Assembly: GCA_964511535.1 (NCBI GenBank)
Contig: CAZEFW010000009.1
Location: 1-64,000 of the forward strand
DNA length: 64,000 nucleotides
Reading direction: 5' to 3'
Source: CAZCFB01 sp964511535
GTDB lineage: Bacteria; Myxococcota_A; Polyangia; GCA-2747355; CAZCFB01
Below, piece by piece: positions 15,962-26,600 of the stretch. Below the pieces are notes generated by a model. It had not been told where the DNA came from. It saw only the letters and a program-made list of their open reading frames with translations, and made no database searches. The position numbers and the translations under genes are program-made. How positions within the stretch are numbered: the stretch's first letter is position 1; the number at the start of each line of letters is the position of its first letter.

Positions 15962-17875
15962 TTGCGCAGCCTCGCACGATTCACCCCCGCCCTGATCTAC
16001 TCGCTCCACCTGGGGCTGGTGGCCGTGGCGTGCCCCCCTGACCTGCTGTTCGGGGGCGAGCCGGTGTTCGGGGTGGACTACCCCACCCATTACGGGCAGG
16101 CCATCGCCCTGGGCGAGTCCCTGAGCAGCGCGGGCCGCACCTGGGCGTACGACCCGTCGTTGCTGGCGGGGCACCCGGCGGGCCTCTTCTTCGACGCCGA
16201 CAGCAAGGGGCACGGCCTGTTCACGCACCTGCTGTACAGCCTCGGCGTGGACCGCGCGGTGGCCTTCAACCTGTTCGTGCTGCTGTGGCACCTGCTGGCG
16301 CCGCTGTGCGTCTGGGGCGCCGCGCGGCTGCTGCGGCTGTCCCCCCGGGCCCGGGCCTTCAGCCTCGGCATGGGCGTGCTGATCTGGCACTTCGACAGCG
16401 CCGCCCGCTGGTACTGGTCGGCAGGCATGATCTCGTTTTGCGCGGCGTCCTGCCTCTCGCTGGTCATCGTGGCGCTGTTCTGGCGCATGACCCGCCAGGG
16501 CGCGCGGGCCGGCAGGTTCCTGGCGCCGCTGCTGGCGCTGCTGCCCCTGGCGCTGCTGGTGCACGCCTGGGCATTCGCCATCCTGGCGGTGCCGCTGGTG
16601 GGCATCTACGTAAGCGCTGCCCGGGACAGGAGCCTCGGCGCGGCAGGCCACGGGCGGGTCTGGCTGCTGGCGGCGGTGGCCCTGGGCGCCAACCTGTTCT
16701 GGTTGCTCCCGGCGCTGCAGCACGCCGGGCTCATGGCCGGGTCGGGCCGCGGCGGCCAGGCGTTCCCCCTCACCCTGCTCACCGACCTGCTCGGCATCTA
16801 CCACGACCCGTTGGTGGGGGGCGTGATCCCGACGCTGACCTTCTTCCGCTTCGCCGCCCTGGGCGCCGCCCTGCTGACCCTCTGGCGCTGGCGCCGCGAC
16901 GGCGACGAGCGGCTCTTCGGCGTGGGCCTGGCCCTGGGCTGGCCCCTGGCCATCGCCTACCTGTTCGCCCTGATCCCGGGGTTACGGGAGACCGAGCCGT
17001 ACCGGTTCAACCTGCCGGCGTCCCTGTGGGGCGCGGTGGCCGCCGGCCCCTGGCTGGCCGACACCCTGCGCGGGCGCACCTGGCGCGAGCTGCCCGGCAA
17101 GCTGCGGCCCGCGGCGGCCCTCGTGCTGTTGCTGCTGCTGCCCTGGGCCGCGCGGCAGGTGCTCTACTTCTTCCCCGAGGTGATGCCCTCGCCGAAGCAG
17201 GTCAGCGTGCCGGAGACGGCGCAGCTTCACCCGGAGGCGCTGCAGCCGGAGAGCCGCTACCAGCCGTTTCGCCACCAGGCCACCCCCGATGACTTCAAGC
17301 AGCTGTCCAGCTACATCAAGGAGGAGCTGAAGGAGCCAGGCCGGGTGCTGGTGGAGTACTGGGTGCTGGGGGAGTACCTGCGCTGGGCCACCGCGCGCCA
17401 GATCCTGGGCGGGTTCCCGGATCGGCGCATGGTGCACCAGGCCGCCAACATCTTCCGCCACCTGCCCGACCCGCGGCACAAGGGCCAGGCCCTGGCCGAC
17501 TACCTCGTGCGCTACAACGTGCGGTATGTCGTCGTGACCGTGCCGCACCCCGCGGTGGAGAAGCGCCCGGAGCTGATGACCCTGGTGCAGGTCATCGGCC
17601 TGCACCGGATCTACCGCGTGCGCCACCTGGGCGACGAGTTCGAGGCCGGCTCGGGCCGCATCACCGCCAGCCTAAACCGGCTGGTCATCGAGGACGCCCG
17701 GCCCGCTGAAGACACCCAGATGCTCCAGATCAGATACCACTACATGGACACCCTGCGCTGCTCGCCAGGCTGCCGCCTGGAGCGGGTGTCCTTGCCCCAC
17801 GACGAGGCCGGGTTCATCAAGGTCGTGGGCCAGCCCCGGCTCCCCCGCCGGGTGGTGATCGAGAACGGATATTGA
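15962..17875 (+). CDS. GT-C-like polytopic membrane protein, paralogue 1
   Basis: 637 residues from a TTG start. About eleven membrane helices occupy residues 5-420. A first-loop GVDYPTHYGQ (Asp39) resembles the catalytic acidic residue of GT-C glycosyltransferases that use lipid-phosphate sugars. Then come YDPSLLAGHPAG, LIWHFDSAARWYWSAGMIS and a soluble C-terminal domain with EYLRWATARQILGGFPDRR, YNVRYVVV, HRIYRVRHLG and TLRCSPGCRLERV. Two paralogues in the window (17872-19824 and 24395-26326) share all of these blocks. It resembles the membrane families described as PTPS-related or GT-C. A glycosyltransferase role is inferred, not shown. Its stop overlaps the start of the next gene by four bases. 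Confidence 0.72.
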   Translation: MRSLARFTPALIYSLHLGLVAVACPPDLLFGGEPVFGVDYPTHYGQAIALGESLSSAGRTWAYDPSLLAGHPAGLFFDADSKGHGLFTHLLYSLGVDRAVAFNLFVLLWHLLAPLCVWGAARLLRLSPRARAFSLGMGVLIWHFDSAARWYWSAGMISFCAASCLSLVIVALFWRMTRQGARAGRFLAPLLALLPLALLVHAWAFAILAVPLVGIYVSAARDRSLGAAGHGRVWLLAAVALGANLFWLLPALQHAGLMAGSGRGGQAFPLTLLTDLLGIYHDPLVGGVIPTLTFFRFAALGAALLTLWRWRRDGDERLFGVGLALGWPLAIAYLFALIPGLRETEPYRFNLPASLWGAVAAGPWLADTLRGRTWRELPGKLRPAAALVLLLLLPWAARQVLYFFPEVMPSPKQVSVPETAQLHPEALQPESRYQPFRHQATPDDFKQLSSYIKEELKEPGRVLVEYWVLGEYLRWATARQILGGFPDRRMVHQAANIFRHLPDPRHKGQALADYLVRYNVRYVVVTVPHPAVEKRPELMTLVQVIGLHRIYRVRHLGDEFEAGSGRITASLNRLVIEDARPAEDTQMLQIRYHYMDTLRCSPGCRLERVSLPHDEAGFIKVVGQPRLPRRVVIENGY

Positions 17876-19824
17876 GCGAGCGCCCGCCCCATAGCAGCAA
17901 GCCGGAGCCGGTGGACCGGCCCTGGCCGGCCCGCGCCCTGCTGGCCTGCGCGGTGCTGCTGCACCTCGGCCTGACATACCACTTCGCCCCGCCCGCGGTG
18001 ATGCTCGAGGACAACCCGGTCAACGCCATCGACTACTCGCTGCATGTCTACCAGGTGGACCGGGCGCGCAAGGCGTTCGAGGGGTGGGGTGAGTTCTGGT
18101 CCTACGACCCGCAGGTGCTGGCCGGCCAGCCCGCCGGCGCGCTGGAGGACCTCACGTCCCGGGGCATGGAGCTTTTCGTCATCGGGCTGACCTCCCTCGG
18201 CGTGGCCCAGGGGCTGGCGTTCAACCTGTTCATCCTGCTGATCCACCTGCTGGTGCCGCTGTGCGCCTGGCTCACGGCCAGGCTGCTGGGCCTGGATCGC
18301 TGGCAACGCGCCACGGCGGTGCTGCTCTGGGTGCTGCTGTGGTACTTCGACAGCTTCTTCCGCTGGACCTGGTACTGCGGGATGATCTCCTGGGCCGGCG
18401 CGTCGTGCATGGCGCCGGTGCTGGTGGCGCTGGTGTACAACCTGGTGGAGCGGGAGCGCCCCTGGCTCTGGCTGGTGGCCGCGCCCCTCGCCGCGCTGCT
18501 GGTGACGGTGCACCCCTTCGCCGCCTTCGCCGCGGCGCCCCCTTGCGCGGTGATCTACCTGCGCCGGGTTCGCATCCTCGCGCCGAAGCACCACCTCGGG
18601 CTGGCGCTCACCGTCGGGCTGGTGGTGGCCTCCCAGGTGCCGTGGCTCATCACGGCCGGCCGCTTCGCCCACTACCTCACCGAGCTCAAGAGCTTCCTGA
18701 TGCCGCCGCTGTACGGCGTGCTGGCCGACTACCTCGACCTGCTGCGTGACCCGTGGGACAGCGGCGCGGCCCCGGTGCGCACCCTGTTCCGGTTTCTGGC
18801 GCTGGCAGCGGGGCTGGTGGGGCTCTGGCGCTGGCGGCGGGCGCAGGACCCGCGCTGGGTTCCCCTGGCCCTCATGGGCCTCGGGCTGCTGCTGGTGGCC
18901 CACGCCGGCCGCCTGCTGCCGTTTCTGGGCAAGACCCAGCCGTACCGCCAGATCATCCCCGCGGTGTTGATCCTGGCCATGCCCGCCGCGGCGGCGCTGG
19001 CCCGTAGCTTTCAGGACCTGAAGGTCAGGCGGCTCACCCCCGGCGCGCGGGTGCTGCTGCTGCTGGCGCTGGTGCTGCTGGCGCCCCGGGTCGTGCGCAC
19101 CGTGATGGTGACCATCCCGGGGCTCATCCCGGAGCGCCCCCGCCTGGTGCCCGGGCAGGGGCCGGTGGGGCCCAAGATCGAGCCGCTGACCGGGAACCAC
19201 GCCGTGCCCTTCCCCGCCCTGAGGCACTACGGCACGCCGCCCCACTACCAGAAGATCCGCGACTGGCTGGTCAAGCACCACGCCGGCAGAGGGCGCGTGC
19301 TGACCCAGGACTGGATCATGAGCGAGTACCTGGCCTGGTCCACCGACCTGCCGCTGGTGGGCGGGCTGGAGCAGCGGGCCTTGCAGCACGCCGACGCCCA
19401 CCTGTTCCAGCATTACCCCATGGGCAAGGCGCCGCGGGACTGGACCCGGGCCTACCTGGAGCGCTACGCCGTGGGCTTCCTGGTGGTCAAGGCGCCCATG
19501 CCGGACCTGGAGTGGCAGAAGGAGAACCTGGAGTTCGTGGTTCTCATCGACGGGCACCGCATCTACCGCAGCCGCATCCAGCCGGGTTACTTCCTGCGCG
19601 GCGCGGGCAAGGTGGCGAGCCAGGCGCTCAACAGCGTCAAGATCCGCGACGCCTCGGGGCCGGAGGTGGTGCTGCGCTTCCACTGGATGGAGACCCTGCG
19701 CTGCCGTCCCGGGTGCGCGGTGGAGCGCTTCGCCGTGGACGGCGACCGGGTCGGGTTCATCCGGGTCAAGGACCCGCCCGCCGCCTTCGAGATCTACAAC
19801 AGCTACACCTGGCCCGAGGGCTGA
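17872..19824 (+). CDS. GT-C-like polytopic membrane protein, paralogue 2
   Basis: 650 residues from a TTG start that overlaps the previous stop (TTGA), so the two are translationally coupled. Same architecture: NAIDYSLHVYQV (Asp54) in the first loop, YDPQVLAGQPAG, LLWYFDSFFRWTWYCGMIS, then a C-terminal soluble part with LTQDWIMSEYLAWSTDLPLVGG, YAVGFLVV, HRIYRSRI and TLRCRPGCAVERF. It is more diverged in the DYxxH block (Leu for Thr) and in the GGFPDRR region (GGLEQR) than paralogues 1 and 3, which suggests a different substrate or a partner subunit role. No database family beyond GT-C-like is claimed. Confidence 0.72.
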   Translation: MSERPPHSSKPEPVDRPWPARALLACAVLLHLGLTYHFAPPAVMLEDNPVNAIDYSLHVYQVDRARKAFEGWGEFWSYDPQVLAGQPAGALEDLTSRGMELFVIGLTSLGVAQGLAFNLFILLIHLLVPLCAWLTARLLGLDRWQRATAVLLWVLLWYFDSFFRWTWYCGMISWAGASCMAPVLVALVYNLVERERPWLWLVAAPLAALLVTVHPFAAFAAAPPCAVIYLRRVRILAPKHHLGLALTVGLVVASQVPWLITAGRFAHYLTELKSFLMPPLYGVLADYLDLLRDPWDSGAAPVRTLFRFLALAAGLVGLWRWRRAQDPRWVPLALMGLGLLLVAHAGRLLPFLGKTQPYRQIIPAVLILAMPAAAALARSFQDLKVRRLTPGARVLLLLALVLLAPRVVRTVMVTIPGLIPERPRLVPGQGPVGPKIEPLTGNHAVPFPALRHYGTPPHYQKIRDWLVKHHAGRGRVLTQDWIMSEYLAWSTDLPLVGGLEQRALQHADAHLFQHYPMGKAPRDWTRAYLERYAVGFLVVKAPMPDLEWQKENLEFVVLIDGHRIYRSRIQPGYFLRGAGKVASQALNSVKIRDASGPEVVLRFHWMETLRCRPGCAVERFAVDGDRVGFIRVKDPPAAFEIYNSYTWPEG

Positions 19825-19862
19825 TCATTGCCTCGCGGCCCCTGCCGCCCTAACGTGGATGG

Positions 19863-21398
<1,536 letters not shown>

Positions 21399-21404
21399 CC
21401 CGGC

Positions 21405-23243
21405 TCAGGGCGCCAGCCGCCTGCCGAGCTGGTGCTCGTACAGCGACTTGGGCCACAGGGTGGCTGCCTTGCCCTTGCCCTCCACGAAGTCCTCCGGCTT
21501 GGAGCCGCCCGCGTTGGGGTGCAGCAACGAGGTGACCACCTTGAGCTGCGGGCCGGTGCCGATGACATGGCCCCAGCCGTACTGCATGCTAAAGATGGTG
21601 CCCTTGCCGACGTTGTTCCAGAAGGCGCACTCGGTGGACGTGTGGCCCGCGCCCGAGCTCCAGGAGCCGCGGTTGCCCGCCAGCCAGCCGTCGTTGAGCG
21701 TGCAGGAGTCCACCAGGTTCGCCATGGCCAGCGAGTGGTGGTATTCGCTGTAGGCCGGCAGGGCCACCGGGAAGCCCGCCACCAGGGTGACCGACTTGCT
21801 GCCGGTGCTGGTGCAGCGCAGGAACACGCACCCGGTGGTGCCGAAGTCCCAGTTCTGGATCAGGTTGTGCCGGCCGTCGACGGCGATGGTGTCCGCCACC
21901 AGCACCTCGTTGCTCCGGGTGATGTGCACCAGGTAGCCGTTGCCGCCGCCGCCGCGGTTCTGGGGGTTGGCGAAGGAGCACTTGCTGATGGTCACGCGCT
22001 TGGAGTCCACCACGCGCACCCCGCCGCTTTGCAGGTGGTAGTGCGTCTTGTCCCCGGCGGTCCAGCCCGTGGCGCCGGGCGATTGCACGGAGGCCACGTC
22101 CCGCAGCCAGCAGTCCTTGACCTGGTTGAAGCCGAGGGCGTGGGCCTGCTTGTTGGCCCAGGCGTCCTTCCACTTCACCGCGTTGGAGACCCCGAGCGAC
22201 TCCACCCCGCACTCGCGCAGGTAGCCGCTCTCCAGCTTCACGCTCGCCTTGTCCGAGACCTTGGCGGCGTAGCGCAGGGGGATGTCGAGGGTGACCCGGT
22301 GAGGCGTGGCCTTGGTGTCCACCGCCACCACGGTGCGGCGGAACATCGCCTTCCACTGGTTGTAAAACGGCTTCCACAGGCCGGTCATGCCGTGGGCCTT
22401 GACGAAGGCCGGCGTGATGACCCACCCCACGCTCACCTCGTCGCCCACCTTCACGCCGGCGGCGCTGGCCACGCGCACCACCTTGGAGCGGGCCACCCCG
22501 TCCTTGGCCAGGAAGATCTCCTTGGTGCGGGTGATCTTCCCGGAGAACGTAATGTGGCTGCTGTAGGACATGCCCTTGTGCGACGTGAAGTGCAGCTTGG
22601 TCTTGGTGGGCCCGGCGCCGCGCAGCACCACGTATGAGCTCTTGACCGTGATCTTGCCGTCCATGCGGTAGGTGCCGGCGGGGATGTAGACCACGCCGCC
22701 GCCCGCCGCGGACGCCGCGTCCACCGCCTTTTGCACCGCGGCGGTGGCGTCCTTCTTTCCGGTGTTGTCCGCGGCGTGGGCCTTCACCACGTCGTGGAGC
22801 TTGCCCGGCGGCTTGGTCGGGAGCTTGACCTCACCGCGCTGGTAGCCGGCGTAGGAGAAGTCGTGCAGGTAGCGCCCCTTGCTGTCGGGGCTCTGGGCCG
22901 GGGTCCAGCCCGGCGGGTAGAGCGTACTGCACCACTTGCCGGCGGGGCAGGCGGGGCCGGCGTCCACGGCCGCCTGATCCGCGGCGAGGAGATCTGCCGC
23001 GGCCTGGTCGGCCAGCGCGATGTCCGCGGGGGGCCCGTCCGGGGCAACGACGTCCCGGGCCGGGCCATCCGGGGCCGCTCCGTCGCTGGCTGGCAGGTCC
23101 AGGCGGGCCTGATCCGTGGCCATGTCCCGGGCCAGGTCGGGCGCGCCTGCTTCGACCGCCGCATCGCTGGCCGGCGCGGTCTCGCGCGAGCCGCAGGCCA
23201 AAGACAGGATCGAGAGGGCGAGGAGGGCGGGGCGAAGCATCAC
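21405..23243 (-). CDS. Lipoprotein with right-handed beta-helix (pectate-lyase-like)
   Basis: 612 residues with a lipoprotein signal (SILSLACGS, Cys17). A long Asp/Ala/Pro linker follows (about 20-95), then WCSTLYPPGW. A pectate-lyase-3-type start, AVQKAVDAASAAGGGVVYIP with AGTYRMDGKI, and many short beta-helix rungs (SSYVVLRGAG, KRVTISKCSF, NEVLVADTIAVDG) follow. These folds bind or cleave acidic polysaccharides at the cell surface. Catalytic residues cannot be assigned, so a lyase, hydrolase or binding role is open. It converges on the DUF362 gene and sits within the GT-C region, consistent with a surface-polysaccharide theme. Confidence 0.78.
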   Translation of the reverse strand: MMLRPALLALSILSLACGSRETAPASDAAVEAGAPDLARDMATDQARLDLPASDGAAPDGPARDVVAPDGPPADIALADQAAADLLAADQAAVDAGPACPAGKWCSTLYPPGWTPAQSPDSKGRYLHDFSYAGYQRGEVKLPTKPPGKLHDVVKAHAADNTGKKDATAAVQKAVDAASAAGGGVVYIPAGTYRMDGKITVKSSYVVLRGAGPTKTKLHFTSHKGMSYSSHITFSGKITRTKEIFLAKDGVARSKVVRVASAAGVKVGDEVSVGWVITPAFVKAHGMTGLWKPFYNQWKAMFRRTVVAVDTKATPHRVTLDIPLRYAAKVSDKASVKLESGYLRECGVESLGVSNAVKWKDAWANKQAHALGFNQVKDCWLRDVASVQSPGATGWTAGDKTHYHLQSGGVRVVDSKRVTISKCSFANPQNRGGGGNGYLVHITRSNEVLVADTIAVDGRHNLIQNWDFGTTGCVFLRCTSTGSKSVTLVAGFPVALPAYSEYHHSLAMANLVDSCTLNDGWLAGNRGSWSSGAGHTSTECAFWNNVGKGTIFSMQYGWGHVIGTGPQLKVVTSLLHPNAGGSKPEDFVEGKGKAATLWPKSLYEHQLGRRLAP

Positions 23244-23268
23244 GCCCCACTTTACAGCAGGCGGGGTG

Positions 23269-24249
23269 CTACTCGCGCAGGTTCTTGAACATCACGTCTT
23301 CCCAGTAGCCCGTGTGCAGCTTGGCCACCTGGGAGAAGACCTGCTTGCCTGCGGTGTGCCGCAGGGCAGTGTCCGCCATGCCGCGGGCGGCGCGGATGCT
23401 CAGCGAGGTCACCGGCTTCATCATGAAGCCGGCGGGGGTCTTCTCCAGCAGCGAGCGGCCCATGTTGAACAGGCGCCGGCCCGTGGCCATGGGCTTGACC
23501 GAGCGGGCCATGGGCTCGACGAACTCGCTGGCGCCGCGGGTGACGTAGAACTCCTCCAGGGAGATGCTGCCGTCGCCGTTGCGGCGGGCGCGCACGCGCA
23601 GGGCCCCGTCCGTGGTGCCGGGGAAGGGGCCGCGGAGCTTGTCCGGGTTGAGGAAGTGCCCGGTGAACTCGGCCAGGTCCTTGCCAGCCTTGATGGAGGA
23701 GCGGTGGATCACCATCTGGAACTTGGCGGGCGCCAGCACGGCATCGCTGTTGGGCACCGGCCGAACTCCGGCCACCTCCACGATGATCTTGTCGGCCGCC
23801 TTGTCGGTCAGCGGGGACTTGAGCGCCCCGAGCCGGCCATGGGCGCGGGTGCCGGGCTCGATCCACTTGCCGCCCTTCTTCAGCGCCACCACCTTCATGC
23901 GCGGGCCGTTGCCCTTCTTGCCCGCGCAGGCGCCGCAGAAAAAGCCGTCCAGCAGCCGGCTGGCGATGTCTTTGGGCCCCTTGCGGTAAGTGGACCGGTG
24001 ATCCACCACCCAGACCTGCTTGCCCCGGGCGTCCTTGCCGATGAACGCGGTGGTGCCGGGGCGGACCTTCTCGCGATGCTGCGGCCTGAAGTTGCGCGGC
24101 ATGTTCCCACGAACCAGGTAGCGCGGCGCCGAACCGGAGGCTCGGATCAGGCGCGTGGCCTCGGGGCTCAGCCCCCCGGTGCCGCGGGCGTCTGCCAGGG
24201 TCGGGTGCAGGAGCAGTGAGAGCAGGGTTGCTGTGGCCAGAGCGCGCAT
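23269..24249 (-). CDS. Exported protein of unknown function
   Basis: 326 residues with a cleavable signal peptide (MRALATATLLSLLLHPTLADA). The mature protein is basic and mixed alpha/beta, with TAFIGKDARGKQVWVVDHRS, then FFCGACAGKKGNGPRMKVV holding its only Cys pair (CxxC), and a long C-terminal helical part. I recognise no family. It lies 25 bases upstream of the beta-helix lipoprotein gene on the same strand, so the two are probably cotranscribed, and diverges from the third GT-C paralogue. Confidence 0.65.
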   Translation of the reverse strand: MRALATATLLSLLLHPTLADARGTGGLSPEATRLIRASGSAPRYLVRGNMPRNFRPQHREKVRPGTTAFIGKDARGKQVWVVDHRSTYRKGPKDIASRLLDGFFCGACAGKKGNGPRMKVVALKKGGKWIEPGTRAHGRLGALKSPLTDKAADKIIVEVAGVRPVPNSDAVLAPAKFQMVIHRSSIKAGKDLAEFTGHFLNPDKLRGPFPGTTDGALRVRARRNGDGSISLEEFYVTRGASEFVEPMARSVKPMATGRRLFNMGRSLLEKTPAGFMMKPVTSLSIRAARGMADTALRHTAGKQVFSQVAKLHTGYWEDVMFKNLRE

Positions 24250-24394
24250 GCGCGATTAAAAAGCAAGGATCGTACCAGGATCGTGCAACGAAATGATTCA
24301 GGAAATCGCGAGTGCTGACAGCCGTCATCATCGAATATCGGAGCAACCCGCCACCCGTGGAATCCTGGTATAGTGGCCCGCTCCGGAAGCGATC

Positions 24395-26326
24395 ATGGCA
24401 ATCGAAGACATCTCAAGCCGCCGCTACCACGTCATCCTCGGCGCGGTGCTGGCCACGCACCTGGGCCTGGTCCTGCTGGCTTGCCCGCCATCGGTGCTGT
24501 TCGGCGACACCCCCTTCGGCTCCCCGGATTACCAGACCCACTATCAGCAGACCAACACCATCCGCGAAGCCCTGAGCGAGCATGGCCATTTCTGGGCGTA
24601 CGATCCAAACATGCTGGCTGGGTTCCCTGCCGGCCTGTTCTTCGATGTGGACAACAAGGCGCACTTCCTGTTCACCGTCGGGCTGATGAAGCTGGGAGTG
24701 GCCCAGCCCGCGGCGTACAACCTGTTCGGGTTCCTCTCGGTCTTGCTGGCCCCGGTCAGCGTGCTGCTCTTCGCCTGGCTGCTCGGCCTCGGTCGGGCGG
24801 CGCGCCTGTGGGCCGTGGGGCTGGCCGCCCTGCTCTGGTACTTCGACTCCGGGCCCCGCTTCGCCTGGTCGGTGGGGATGATCTCGTACGCCACCGTGGC
24901 GCACACCACGTTGCCAGTGATCGGGCTGTTTCACCGGCTGCTGCGAGGCGGGTCATGGCGGTACTTCTTGCCCCTGGTTGTCCTGCTGCCGTTGCAGATG
25001 CTGATCCACGTATGGGCCTTCGCCATCCTGGTCGGGCCCCTGGTGATCCTGTACCTCGTGCGCTGGCGCGGGCTGGGCGCCCGGGGTCACCTGCAGGTCT
25101 GGGCGCTGGCCGCGGCGGGCCTTGGGGCAAACCTGTACTGGCTTTGGCCCGCGGTGATGCACCTGGAGATCCTCTCCCCGTCCGCGCGGCTCGGACAGGC
25201 CACGCCGGTCTACTTCCTGTCGGACTACCTCGGCATCGTGCTCAACCCGATGCACACCGGCTTCATCATGCAGCACACCTTCTTCCGCTACCTCGCCCTG
25301 GCCGCGGCGCTGCTCACCCTGGTGGGCTGGCGGCGCGACGGGGACTCGCGCTTCCTCGTGGGCGCCGTGACCACGGGGTGGCTATGGGGCATCAGCTACC
25401 TCGGCGCCTGGGTTCCGGGGCTGGAGCAGACCGAGCCGTACCGGTTCGTCGCCGCGGCCCTGCTCAGCTCCGCGACCCTGGCGGGCCCGTGGCTCTGCAG
25501 CGCGCTGAGCCTGGAGCGGCTGCGACAGCTCCCGGCGACGGCGCGGCCCCTGCTCATCGTTGCGCTGGTGCTGATCCTGCCGAGGCCCCTGGGAGAGATC
25601 ACCTTCTTCGTGCCCGAGCTCACCGCGCCGTTCCGCGGGGATGCGCCGGAGGGGGAGCCCGCCGTATCCCGCGGTGAAGGGGCGCCGGCCGCTGGCGACA
25701 CTACTGCGCCCTACCGGCTGGTGTCCGTGCCCGAGGACTGGCAGCAGCTCGCCGCCTACTTGCGGGATGTCGGGACCGCGCCCGGCAGGGTCCTGACCCA
25801 GGAGTGGTACCTCGGCGAGTACCTGCGTTGGGCCACGGACCGGCCCATCCTGGGCGGCTTCCCGGACCGCCGCACCATCCATGAGAGCTCCTACCTGTTC
25901 CGAAAGTCCGACGACCCGCGCATGGACAGCCGGCAGGCCCTGGCGGACTACCTGGTGCGCTACAACGTGCGCTACGTCGTCATGAGCGGGCTGTATGTGG
26001 CCAAGGTGGAGTCGCGCAAGGAGCTGATGGAGCCGGTGAAGATGATCCGGCACCACCGCATCTACCGCGTGCGGCACCTCGGGACCTATCTGGCGAGCGG
26101 CGCGGGCAAGGTCTCGGCCGGGCTGAACCGGATCACCGTGAGCGAGGCGCGGCCGCATCACGGGACGCAGGAGATGATCCTGCGGTTCCACCACCTGCGT
26201 ACCCTGCGCTGCAAGCCGGCCTGCCGGCTGGAGCCGGTGGACCTGAGCGACAGCGAGGCCTCCTTCATCAAGGTCGTGGGGCAGCCGAAGCTGCCGGGGC
26301 GGTTCGAGATCTACAACGCCTACTGA
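24395..26326 (+). CDS. GT-C-like polytopic membrane protein, paralogue 3
   Basis: 643 residues, closely related to paralogue 1. The first loop has GSPDYQTHYQQ (Asp45), then YDPNMLAGFPAGLFFD, LLWYFDSGPRFAWSVGMIS, about ten to eleven membrane helices, and the shared C-terminal block VLTQEWYLGEYLRWATDRP, LGGFPDRRTIHESS, YNVRYVVMSG, HRIYRVRHLG and TLRCKPACRLEPV. It is separated from the other two by the DUF362, beta-helix and unknown exported genes. This implies duplication followed by rearrangement, or one island with a convergent insertion. The predicted activity is transfer of a lipid-linked sugar outside the inner membrane (inference). Confidence 0.72.
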   Translation: MAIEDISSRRYHVILGAVLATHLGLVLLACPPSVLFGDTPFGSPDYQTHYQQTNTIREALSEHGHFWAYDPNMLAGFPAGLFFDVDNKAHFLFTVGLMKLGVAQPAAYNLFGFLSVLLAPVSVLLFAWLLGLGRAARLWAVGLAALLWYFDSGPRFAWSVGMISYATVAHTTLPVIGLFHRLLRGGSWRYFLPLVVLLPLQMLIHVWAFAILVGPLVILYLVRWRGLGARGHLQVWALAAAGLGANLYWLWPAVMHLEILSPSARLGQATPVYFLSDYLGIVLNPMHTGFIMQHTFFRYLALAAALLTLVGWRRDGDSRFLVGAVTTGWLWGISYLGAWVPGLEQTEPYRFVAAALLSSATLAGPWLCSALSLERLRQLPATARPLLIVALVLILPRPLGEITFFVPELTAPFRGDAPEGEPAVSRGEGAPAAGDTTAPYRLVSVPEDWQQLAAYLRDVGTAPGRVLTQEWYLGEYLRWATDRPILGGFPDRRTIHESSYLFRKSDDPRMDSRQALADYLVRYNVRYVVMSGLYVAKVESRKELMEPVKMIRHHRIYRVRHLGTYLASGAGKVSAGLNRITVSEARPHHGTQEMILRFHHLRTLRCKPACRLEPVDLSDSEASFIKVVGQPKLPGRFEIYNAY

Positions 26327-26600
26327 GGTCTTCGCCGGGCGCAACAATCCGATGGAGCTGCCGATAACCGCTGGTGAACCGGGGAATACCCGGGGACGGC
26401 TGGGGGGTCAGGCTGCGATGAAGAGCCAGCGCTGGCCCCGTAGGAGCGGGGGTTGGGGCGCGCTCTGCAGCCGGGCGCCCGCGCAGGTGATTGGGAGGAC
26501 CGGCGCGGGTCAGGGCAGACCAGGGATCACTCACATATTTGGGTGGGGCCCCCGGCCGGGTGCGCCCGCCACCGTGCCCCCACCACCGTGCCCCCACCAG

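Noticed and set aside
17740..19683. 647-codon minus-strand frame opposite GT-C paralogue 2
   Set aside because: Rich in Gln, His, Arg and Gly without domain structure; paralogue 2 matches its sister genes.
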